DNA from: Limnomonas spitsbergensis
Taxonomy: Eukaryota > Chlorophyta > Chlorophyceae > Chlamydomonadales
DNA: 64,000 bases
Assembly: GCA_037349105.1 (NCBI GenBank)
Contig: JAYJMM010000111.1
Span: 2,890,001-2,954,000, forward strand
Reading direction: 5' to 3'
The translations under genes were made by a program, and so were the position numbers. The number at the start of each line of letters is the position of its first letter. The first letter of the stretch is position 1. Of this stretch, positions 27,201-39,200 are shown in pieces. Below the pieces are notes generated by a model. The model had not been told where the DNA came from, searched no databases, and worked only from the letters and a program-made list of their open reading frames with translations.

Positions 27201-30200
27201 CAACTAGGAGGGATTAGGGCTTTATTTACAGTAGGGGGGGGCGGGGGGCAACTAGGAGGGATTAGGGCTAATTTACAGTAGGGGGGGCGGGGGGCAACTA
27301 GGAGGGATTAGGGCTTTATTTACAGTAGGGGGGGCGGGGGGCAACTAGGAGGGATTAGGGCTAATTTACAGTAGGGGGGGCGGGGGGCAACTAGGAGGGA
27401 TTAGGGCTTTATTTACAGTAGGGGGGGCGGGGGGCAACTAGGAGGGATTAGGGCTAATTTACAGTAGGGGGGGCGGGGGGGCAACTAGGAGGGATTAGGG
27501 CTTTATTTACAGTAGGGGGGGGCGGGGGGCAACTAGGAGGGATTAGGGCTTTATTTACAGTAGGGGGGGCGGGGGGCAACTAGGAGGGATTAGGGCTAAT
27601 TTACAGTAGGGGGGGCGGGGGGCAACTAGGAGGGATTAAGGCTAATTTACAGTAGGGGGGGCGGGGGGCAACTAGGAGGGATTAGGGCTAATTTACAGTA
27701 GGGGGGGCGGGGGGCAACTAGGAGGGATTAGGGCTTTATTTACAGTAGGGGGGGGCGGGGGGCAACTAGGAGGGATTAGGGCTTTATTTACAGTAGGGGG
27801 GGCGGGGGGCAACTAGGAGGGATTAGGGCTTTATTTACAGTAGGGGGGGCGGGGGGCAACTAGGAGGGATTAAGGCTAATTTACAGTAGGGGGGGGCGGG
27901 GGGCAACTAGGAGGGATTAGGGCTAATTTACAGTAGGGGGGGGCGGGGGGCAACTAGGAGGGATTAGGGCTAATTTACAGTAGGGGGGGCGGGGGGCAAC
28001 TAGGAGGGATTAGGGCTAATTTACAGTAGGGGGGGCGGGGGGCAACTAGGAGGGATTAGGGCTTTATTTACAGTAGGGGCGGCGGGGGGCAACTAGGAGG
28101 GATTAGGGCTAATTTACAGTAGGGGGGGCGGGGGGCAACTAGGAGGGATTAGGGCTTTATTTACAGTAGGGGGGGCGGGGGGCAACTAGGAGGGATTAGG
28201 GCTAATTTACAGTAGGGGGGGGCGGGGGGCAACTAGGAGGGATTAGGGCTAATTTACAGTAGGGGGGGGCGGGGGGCAACTAGGGGGGATCAGGGCTTTA
28301 TTTACAGTAGGGCGGGCGGGGGGCACTAGGAGGGATTAGGGCTTTATTTACAGTAGGGGGGGGCGGGGGGCAACTAGGAGGGATTAGGGCTAATTTACAG
28401 TAGGGGGGGCGGGGGGCAACTAGGAGGGATTAGGGCTAATTTACAGTAGGGGGGGCGGGGGGCAACTAGGAGGGATTAGGGCTAATTTACAGTAGGGGGG
28501 GCGGGGGGCAACTAGGAGGGATTAGGGCTAATTTACAGTAGGGGGGGCGGGGGGCAACTAGGAGGGATTAGGGCTAATTTACAGTAGGGGGGGGCGGGGG
28601 GCAACTAGGAGGGATTAGGGCTAATTTACAGTAGGGGGGGCGGGGGGCAACTAGGAGGGATTAGGGCTAATTTACAGTAGGGGGGGCGGGGGGCAACTAG
28701 GAGGGATTGGGGCTAATTTACAGTAGGGGGGCGGGGGGCAACTAGGAGGGATCAGGGCTTTATTTACAGTAGGGCGGGCGGGGGGCACTAGGAGGGATTA
28801 GGGCTTTATTTACAGTAGGGGGGGGCGGGGGGCAACTAGGAGGGATTAGGGCTAATTTACAGTAGGGGGGGCGGGGGGCAACTAGGAGGGATTAGGGCTA
28901 ATTTACAGTAGGGGGGGCGGGGGGCAACTAGGAGGGATTAGGGCTAATTTACAGTAGGGGGGGCGGGGGGCAACTAGGAGGGATCAGGGCTTTATTTACA
29001 GTAGGGGGGGCGGGGGGCAACTAGGAGGGATTGGGGCTTTATTTACAGTAGGGGGGGCGGGGGGCAACTAGGGGGGATTAGGGCTAATTTACAGTAGGGG
29101 GGGCGGGGGGCAACTAGGAGGGATCAGGGCTTTATTTACAGTAGGGGGGGCGGGGGGCAACTAGGGGGGATTAGGGCTAATTTACAGTAGGGGGGGCGGG
29201 GGGCAACTAGGAGGGATTAGGGCTTTATTTACAGTAGGGGGGGCGGGGGGCAACTAGGAGGGATTAGGGCTAATTTACAGTAGGGGGGGCGGGGGGCAAC
29301 TAGGAGGGATTAGGGCTAATTTACAGTAGGGGGGGGCGGGGGGCAACTAGGAGGGATTAGGGCTAATTTACAGTAGGGGGGGCGGGGGGCAACTAGGAGG
29401 GATTAGGGCTAATTTACAGTAGGGGGGGCGGGGGGCAACTAGGAGGGATTAGGGCTAATTTACAGTAGGGGGGGGCGGGGGGCAACTAGGAGGGATTAGG
29501 GCTAATTTACAGTAGGGGGGGCGGGGGGCAACTAGGAGGGATTAGGGCTAATTTACAGTAGGGGGGGCGGGGGGGGGCAACTAGGAGGGATTAGGGCTTT
29601 ATTTACAGTAGGGGGGGCGGGGGGCACCTAGGAGGGATTAGGGCTAATTTACAGTAGGGGGGGCGGGGGGCAACTAGGAGGGATTAGGGCTTTATTTACA
29701 GTAGGGGGGGCGGGGGGCAACTAGGAGGGATTAGGGCTAATTTACAGTAGGGGGGGGCGGGGGGCAACTAGGAGGGATTAGGGCTAATTTACAGTAGGGG
29801 GGGCGGGGGGCAACTAGGAGGGATTAGGGCTTTATTTACAGTAGGGGGGGGCGGGGGGCAACTAGGAGGGATTAGGGCTAATTTACAGTAGGGGGGGCGG
29901 GGGGCAACTAGGAGGGATTAGGGCTAATTTACAGTAGGGGGGGCGGGGGGCAACTAGGAGGGATTAGGGCTAATTTACAGTAGGGGGGGCGGGGGGCAAC
30001 TAGGAGGGATTAGGGCTAATTTACAGTAGGGGGGGCGGGGGGCAACTAGGAGGGATTAGGGCTAATTTACAGTAGGGGGGGGCGGGGGGCAACTAGGAGG
30101 GATTAGGGCTAATTTACAGTAGGGGGGGCGGGGGGCAACTAGGAGGGATTAGGGCTAATTTACAGTAGGGGGGGGCGGGGGGCAACTAGGAGGGATTAGG

Positions 30201-33200
30201 GCTAATTTACAGTAGGGGGGGGCGGGGGCAACTAGGAGGGATTAGGGCTTTATTTACAGTAGGGGGGGGCGGGGGGCAACTAGGAGGGATTAGGGCTAAT
30301 TTACAGTAGGGGGGGGCGGGGGGCAACTAGGAGGGATTAGGGCTAATTTACAGTAGGGGGGGCGGGGGGCACTAGGAGGGATTAGGGCTAATTTACAGTA
30401 GGGGGGGGCGGGGGGCAACTAGGAGGGATTAGGGCTAATTTACAGTAGGGGGGGCGGGGGGCAACTAGGAGGGATTAGGGCTAATTTACAGTAGGGGGGG
30501 CGGGGGGCAACTAGGAGGGATTAGGGCTAATTTACAGTAGGGGGGGCGGGGGGCAACTAGGAGGGATTAGGGCTAATTTACAGTAGGGGGGGCGGGGGGC
30601 AGCTAGGAGGGATTAGGGCTAATTTACAGTAGGGGGGGCGGGGGGCAACTAGGAGGGATTAGGGCTTTATTTACAGTAGGGGGGGGCGGGGGGCAACTAG
30701 GAGGGATTAGGGCTAATTTACAGTAGGGGGGGCGGGGGGCAACTAGGAGGGATTAGGGCTAATTTACAGTAGGGGGGGGCGGGGGGCAACTAGGAGGGAT
30801 TAGGGCTAATTTACAGTAGGGGGGGCGGGGGGCAACTAGGAGGGATTAGGGCTAATTTACAGTAGGGGGGGCGGGGGGCAACTAGGAGGGATTAGGGCTA
30901 ATTTACAGTAGGGGGGGGCGGGGGGCAACTAGGAGGGATTAGGGCTAATTTACAGTAGGGGGGGGCGGGGGGCAACTAGGAGGGATTAGGGCTAATTTAC
31001 AGTAGGGGGGGGCGGGGGGCAACTAGGAGGGATTAGGGCTAATTTACAGTAGGGGGGGGCGGGGGGCAACTAGGAGGGATTAGGGCTAATTTACAGTAGG
31101 GGGGGGCGGGGGGCAACTAGGAGGGATTAGGGCTAATTTACAGTAGGGGGGGGCGGGGGCAACTAGGAGGGATTCGGGCTTTATTTACAGTAGGGGGGGC
31201 GGGGGGCAACTAGGAGGGATTAGGGCTAATTTACAGTAGGGGGGGCGGGGGGCAACTAGGAGGGATTAGGGCTAATTTACAGTAGGGGGGGCGGGGGGCA
31301 ACTAGGAGGGATTAGGGCTAATTTACAGTAGGGGGGGCGGGGGGCAACTAGGAGGGATTAGGGCTAATTTACAGTAGGGGGGGCGGGGGGCAACTAGGAG
31401 GGATTAGGGCTAATTTACAGTAGGGGGGGGCGGGGGGCAACTAGGAGGGATTAGGGCTAATTTACAGTGGGGGGGCGGGGGGCAACTAGGAGGGATTAGG
31501 GCTAATTTACAGTAGGGGGGGGCGGGGGCAACTAGGAGGGATTCGGGCTTTATTTACAGTAGGGGGGGCGGGGGGCAACTAGGAGGGATTAGGGCTAATT
31601 TACAGTAGGGGGGGGCGGGGGGCAACTAGGAGGGATTAGGGCTAATTTACAGTAGGGGGGGGCGGGGGGCAACTAGGAGGGATCAGGGCTAATTTACAGT
31701 AGGGGGGGGCGGGGGGCAACTAGGAGGGATTAGGGCTAATTTACAGTAGGGGGGGGCGGGGGCAACTAGGAGGGATTCGGGCTTTATTTACAGTAGGGGG
31801 GGCGGGGGGCAACTAGGAGGGATTAGGGCTTTATTTACAGTAGGGGGGGGCGGGGGGCAACTAGGAGGGATTAGGGCTTTATTTACAGTAGGGGGGGCGG
31901 GGGGCAACTAGGAGGGATTAGGGCTAATTTACAGTAGGGGGGGCGGGGGGCAACAAGAAGGGATTAGGGCTAATTTACAGTAGGGGGGGCGGGGGGCAAC
32001 TAGGAGGGATTAGGGCTAATTTACAGTAGGGGGGGCGGGGGGCAACTAGGAGGGATTAGGGCTAATTTACAGTAGGGGGGGGGGCGGGGGGCAACTAGGA
32101 GGGATTAGGGCTAATTTACAGTAGGGGGGGCGGGGGGCAACTAGGAGGGATTAGGGCTTTATTTACAGTAGGGCGGGCGGGGGGCAACTAGGAGGGATTA
32201 GGGCTTTATTTACAGTTGGGGGGGCGGGGGGCAACTAGGAGGGATTAGGGCTAATTTACAGTAGGGGGGGGCGGGGGGCAACTAGGAGGGATTAGGGCTA
32301 ATTTACAGTAGGGGGGGGCGGGGGGCAACTAGGAGGGATTAGGGCTAATTTACAGTAGGGGGGGCGGGGGGCAACTAGGAGGGATTAGGGCTAATTTACA
32401 GTAGGGGGGGGCGGGGGGCAACTAGGAGGGATTAGGGCTAATTTACAGTAGGGGGGGGCGGGGGGCAACTAGGAGGGATTAGGGCTTTATTTACAGTAGG
32501 GGGGGCGGGGGGCAACTAGGAGGGATTAGGGCTAATTTACAGTAGGGGGGGGCGGGGGGCAACTAGGAGGGATTAGGGGTTTATTTACAGTAGGGGGGGG
32601 CGGGGGCAACTAGGAGGGATAAGGACTTTATTTAAAGTAGGGGGGGGCGGGGGGCAACTAGGAGGGATTAGGGCTAATTTACAGTAGGGGGGGGCGGGGG
32701 GCAACTAGGAGGGATTAGGGCTAATTTACAGTAGGGGGGGCGGGGGGCACTAGGAGGGATTAGGGCTAATTTACAGTAGGGGGGGCGGGGGGCAACTAGG
32801 AGGGATTAGGGCTAATTTACAGTAGGGGGGGCGGGGGGCAACTAGGAGGGATTAGGGCTAATTTACAGTAGGGGGGGGGGCGGGGGGCAACTAGGAGGGA
32901 TTAGGGCTAATTTACAGTAGGGGGGCGGGGGGCAACTAGGAGGGATTAGGGCTAATTTACAGTAGGGGGGGCGGGGGGCAACTAGGAGGGATTAGGGCTA
33001 ATTTACAGTAGGGGGGGCGGGGGGCAACTAGGAGGGATTAGGGCTAATTTACAGTAGGGGGGGCGGGGGGAACTAGGAGGGATTAGGGCTAATTTACAGT
33101 ATGGGGGGGCGGGGGGCAACTAGGAGGGATTAGGGCTAATTTACAGTAGGGGGGGGCGGGGGGCAACTAGGAGGGATTCGGGCTTTATTTACAGTAGGGG

Positions 33201-36200
33201 GGGCGGGGGGCAACTAGGAGGGATTAGGGCTTTATTTACAGTAGGGGGGGGCGGGGGGCAACTAGGAGGGATTAGGGCTTTATTTACAGTAGGGGGGGCG
33301 GGGGGCAACTAGGAGGGATTAGGGCTAATTTACAGTAGGGGGGGGCGGGGGGCAACTAGGAGGGATTAGGGCTAATTTACAGTAGGGGGGGCGGGGGGCA
33401 ACTAGGAGGGATTAGGGCTAATTTACAGTAGGGGGGGGCGGGGGGCAACTAGGAGGGATTAGGGCTTTATTTACAGTAGGGGGGGCGGGGGGCAACTAGG
33501 AGGGATTAGGGCTAATTTACAGTAGGGGGGGCGGGGGGCAACTAGGAGGGATTAGGGCTAATTTACAGTAGGGGGGGCGGGGGGCAACTAGGAGGGATTA
33601 GGGCTAATTTACAGTAGGGGGGGCGGGGGGCAACTAGGAGGGATTAGGGCTAATTTACAGTAGGGGGGGCGGGGGGCAACTAGGAGGGATTAGGGCTAAT
33701 TTACAGTAGGGGGGGCGGGGGGCAACTAGGAGGGATTAGGGCTAATTTACAGTAGGGGGGGGCGGGGGGCAACTAGGAGGGATTAGGGCTAATTTACAGT
33801 AGGGGGGGCGGGGGGCAACTAGGAGGGATTAGGGCTAATTTACAGTAGGGGGGGGGCGGGGGGCAACTAGGAGGGATTAGGGCTAATTTACAGTAGGGGG
33901 GGGCGGGGGGCAACTAGGAGGGATTAGGGCTAATTTACAGTAGGGGGGGGCGGGGGGCAACTAGGAGGGATTAGGGCTTTATTTACAGTAGGGGGGGCGG
34001 GGGGCAACTAGGAGGGATTAGGGCTTTATTTACAGTAGGGGGGGGCGGGGGGCAACTAGGAGGGATTAGGGCTTTATTTACAGTAGGGGGGGGCGGGGGG
34101 CAACTAGGAGGGATTAGGGCTAATTTACAGTAGGGGGGGGCGGGGGGCAACTAGGAGGGATTAGGGCTTTATTTACAGTAGGGGGGGCGGGGGGCAACTA
34201 GGAGGGATTAGGGCTAATTTACAGTAGGGGGGGGCGGGGGGCAACTAGGAGGGATTAGGGCTTTATTTACAGTAGGGGGGGCGGGGGGCAACTAGGAGGG
34301 ATTAGGGCTAATTTACAGTAGGGGGGCGGGGGGCAACTAGGAGGGATTAGGGCTAATTTACAGTAGGGGGGGCGGGGGGCAACTAGGAGGGATTAGGGCT
34401 AATTTACAGTAGGGGGGGCGGGGGGCAACTAGGAGGGATTAGGGCTAATTTACAGTAGGGGGGCGGGGGGCAACTAGGAGGGATTAGGGCTAATTTACAG
34501 TAGGGGGGGCGGGGGGCAACTAGGAGGGATTAGGGCTAATTTACAGTAGGGGGGGCGGGGGGCAACTAGGAGGGATTAGGGCTAATTTACAGTAGGGGGG
34601 GCGGGGGGCAACTAGGAGGGATTAGGGCTAATTTACAGTAGGGGGGGGCGGGGGGCAACTAGGAGGGATTAGGGCTAATTTACAGTAGGGGGGGCGGGGG
34701 GCAACTAGGAGGGATTAGGGCTTTCTTTACAGTAGGGGGGGCGGGGGGCAACTAGGAGGGATTAGGGCTAATTTACAGTAGGGGGGGCGGGGGGCAACTA
34801 GGAGGGATTAGGGCTAATTTACAGTAGGGGGGGCGGGGGGCAACTAGGAGGGATTAGGGCTAATTTACAGTAGGGGGGGCGGGGGGCAACTAGGAGGGAT
34901 TAGGGCTAATTTACAGTAGGGGGGGCGGGGGGCAACTAGGAGGGATTAGGGCTAATTTACAGTAGGGGGGGCGGGGGGCAACTAGGAGGGATTAGGGCTA
35001 ATTTACAGTAGGGGGGGGCGGGGGGAACTAGGAGGGATTAGGGCTAATTTACAGTAGGGGGGGCGGGGGGCAACTAGGAGGGATTAGGGCTAATTTACAG
35101 TAGGGGGGGCGGGGGGCAACTAGGAGGGATTAGGGCTAATTTACAGTAGGGGGGGCGGGGGGCAACTAGGAGGGATTAGGGCTTTATTTACAGTAGGGGG
35201 GGCGGGGGGCAACTAGGAGGGATTAGGGCTAATTTACAGTAGGGGGGGCGGGGGGCAACTAGGAGGGATTAGGGCTAATTTACAGTAGGGGGGGCGGGGG
35301 GCAACTAGGAGGGATTAGGGCTAATTTACAGTAGGGGGGGCGGGGGGCAACTAGGAGGGATTAGGGCTTTATTTACAGTAGGGGGGGCGGGGGGCAACTA
35401 GGAGGGATTAGGGCTTTATTTACAGTAGGGGGGGGCGGGGGGCAACTAGGAGGAATTAGGGCTTTATTTACAGTAGGGGGGGGCGGGGGGCAACTAGGAG
35501 GGATTAGGGCTAATTTACAGTAGGGGGGGGCGGGGGGCAACTAGGAGGGATTAGGGCTTTATTTACAGTAGGGGGGGCGGGGGGCAACTAGGAGGGATTA
35601 GGGCTTTATTTACAGTAGGGGGGGCGGGGGGCAACTAGGAGGGATTAGGGCTAATTTACAGTAGGGGGGGGCGGGGGGCAACTAGGAGGGATTAGGGCTT
35701 TATTTACAGTAGGGGGGGCGGGGGGCAACTAGGAGGGATAAGGGCTAATTTACAGTAGGGGGGGGCGGGGGGCAACTAGGAGGGATTAGGGCTTTATTTA
35801 CAGTAGGGGGGGCGGGGGGCAACTAGGAGGGATTAGGGCTAATTTACAGTAGGGGGGGCGGGGGGCAACTAGGAGGGATTAGGGCTAATTTACAGTAGGG
35901 GGGGGCGGGGGGCAACTAGGAGGGATTAGGGCTAATTTACAGTAGGGGGGGGCGGGGGGCAACTAGGAGGGATTAGGGCTTTATTTACAGTAGGGGGGGC
36001 GGGGGGCAACTAGGAGGGATTAGGGCTAATTTACAGTAGGGGGGGCGGGGGGCAACTAGGAGGGATTAGGGCTAATTTACAGTAGGGGGGGCGGGGGGCA
36101 ACTAGGAGGGATTAGGGCTAATTTACAGTAGGGGGGGCGGGGGGCAAGTAGGAGGGATTAGGGCTTTATTTACAGTAGGGGGGGGCGGGGGGCAACTAGG

Positions 36201-39200
36201 AGGGATTAGGGCTTTATTTACAGTAGGGGGGGGCGGGGGGCAACTAGGAGGGATTAGGGCTAATTTACAGTAGGGGGGGGCGGGGGGCAACTAGGAGGGA
36301 TTAGGGCTTTATTTACAGTAGGGGGGGCGGGGGGCAACTAGGAGGGATTAGGGCTAATTTACAGTAGGGGGGGGCGGGGGGCAACTAGGAGGGATTAGGG
36401 CTAATTTACAGTAGGGGGGGCGGGGGGCACTAGGAGGGATTAGGGCTAATTTACAGTAGGGGGGGCGGGGGGCAACTAGGAGGGATTAGGGCTAATTTAC
36501 AGTAGGGGGGGCGGGGGGCAACTAGGAGGGATTAGGGCTAATTTACAGTAGGGGGGGCGGGGGGCAACTAGGAGGGATTAGGGCTAATTTACAGTAGGGG
36601 GGGGGGCGGGGGGCAACTAGGAGGGATTAGGGCTAATTTACAGTAGGGGGGGCGGGGGGCAACTAGGAGGGATTAGGGCTTTCTTTACAGTAGGGGGGGC
36701 GGGGGGCAACTAGGAGGGATTAGGGCTAATTTACAGTAGGGGGGGCGGGGGGCAACTAGGAGGGATTAGGGCTAATTTACAGTAGGGGGGGCGGGGGGCA
36801 ACTAGGAGGGATTAGGGCTAATTTACAGTAGGGGGGGCGGGGGGCAACTAGGAGGGATTAGGGCTAATTTACAGTAGGGGGGGCGGGGGGCAACTAGGAG
36901 GGATTAGGGCTAATTTACAGTAGGGGGGGGGCGGGGGGAACTAGGAGGGATTAGGGCTAATTTACAGTAGGGGGGGCGGGGGGCAACTAGGAGGGATTAG
37001 GGCTAATTTACAGTAGGGGGGGCGGGGGGCAACTAGGAGGGATTAGGGCTAATTTACAGTAGGGGGGGCGGGGGGCAACTAGGAGGGATTAGGGCTTTAT
37101 TTACAGTAGGGGGGGCGGGGGGCAACTAGGAGGGATTAGGGCTAATTTACAGTAGGGGGGGCGGGGGGCAACTAGGAGGGATTAGGGCTAATTTACAGTA
37201 GGGGGGGCGGGGGGCAACTAGGAGGGATTAGGGCTGATTTACAGTAGGGGGGGCGGGGGGCAACTAGGAGGGATTAGGGCTAATTTACAGTAGGGGGGGC
37301 GGGGGGCAACTAGGAGGGATTAGGGCTTTATTTACAGTAGGGGGGGCGGGGGGCAACTAGGAGGGATTAGGGCTTTATTTACAGTAGGGGGGGGCGGGGG
37401 GCAACTAGGAGGAATTAGGGCTTTATTTACAGTAGGGGGGGGCGGGGGGCAACTAGGAGGGATTAGGGCTAATTTACAGTAGGGGGGGGCGGGGGGCAAC
37501 TAGGAGGGATTAGGGCTTTATTTACAGTAGGGGGGGCGGGGGGCAACTAGGAGGGATTAGGGCTTTATTTACAGTAGGGGGGGCGGGGGGCAACTAGGAG
37601 GGATAAGGGCTAATTTACAGTAGGGGGGGGCGGGGGGCAACTAGGAGGGATTAGGGCTTTATTTACAGTAGGGGGGGCGGGGGGCAACTAGGAGGGATTA
37701 GGGCTAATTTACAGTAGGGGGGGCGGGGGGCAACTAGGAGGGATTAGGGCTAATTTACAGTAGGGGGGGGCGGGGGGCAACTAGGAGGGATTAGGGCTAA
37801 TTTACAGTAGGGGGGGGCGGGGGGCAACTAGGAGGGATTAGGGCTTTATTTACAGTAGGGGGGGCGGGGGGCAACTAGGAGGGATTAGGGCTAATTTACA
37901 GTAGGGGGGGCGGGGGGCAACTAGGAGGGATTAGGGCTTTATTTACAGTAGGGGGGGCGGGGGGCAACTAGGAGGGATTAGGGCTAATTTACAGTAGGGG
38001 GGGCGTGGGGCAACTAGGAGGTATTAGTGCTAATTTACAGTAGGGGGGGGCGGGGGGCAACTAGGAGGGATTAGGGCTAATTTACAGTAGGGGGGGCGGG
38101 GGGCAACTAGGAGGGATTCGGGCTTTATTTACAGTAGGGGGGGCGGGGGGCAACTAGGAGGGATTAGGGCTTTATTTACAGTAGGGGGGGGCGGGGGGCA
38201 ACTAGGAGGGATTAGGGCTTTATTTACAGTAGGGGGGGCGGGGGGCAACTAGGAGGGATTAGGGCTAATTTACAGTAGGGGGGGGCGGGGGGCAACTAGG
38301 TGGGATTAGGGCTTTATTTACAGTAGGGGGGGCGGGGGGCAACTAGGAGGGATTAGGGCTTTATTTACAGTAAGGGGGGGCGGGGGGCAACTAGGAGGGA
38401 TTAGGGCTAATTTACAGTAGGGGGGGGCGGGGGGCAACTAGGAGGGATAAGGGCTTTATTTACAGTAGGGGGGGCGGGGGGCAACTAGGAGGGATTAGGG
38501 CTTTATTTACAGTAGGGGGGGCGGGGGGCAACTAGGAGGGATTAGGGCTTTATTTACAGTAGGGGGGGCGGGGGGCAACTAGGAGGGATTAGGGCTAATT
38601 TACAGTAGGGGGGGCGGGGGGCAACTAGGAGGGATTAGGGCTAATTTACAGTAGGGGGGGGCGGGGGGCAACTAGGAGGGATTAGGGCTAATTTACAGTA
38701 GGGGGGGGCGGGGGGCAACTAGGAGGGATTAGGGCTAATTTACAGTAGGGGGGGCGGGGGGCAACTAGGAGGGATTAGGGCTAATTTACAGTAGGGGGGG
38801 CGGGGGGCAACTAGGAGGGATTAGGGCTAATTTACAGTAGGGGGGGCGGGGGGCAACTAGGAGGGATTAGGGCTAATTTACAGTAGGGGGGCGGGGGGCA
38901 ACTAGGAGGGATTAGGGCTTTATTTACAGTAGGGGGGGCGGGGGGCAACTAGGAGGGATTAGGGCTTTATTTACAGTAGGGGGGGCGGGGGGCAACTAGG
39001 AGGGATTAGGGCTAATTTACAGTAGGGGGGGCGGGGGGCAACTAGGAGGGATTAGGGCTAATTTACAGTAGGGGGGGGCGGGGGGCAACTAGGAGGGATT
39101 AGGGCTAATTTACAGTAGGGGGGGGCGGGGGGCAACTAGGAGGGATTAGGGCTAATTTACAGTAGGGGGGCGGGGGGCAACTAGGAGGGATTAGGGCTTT

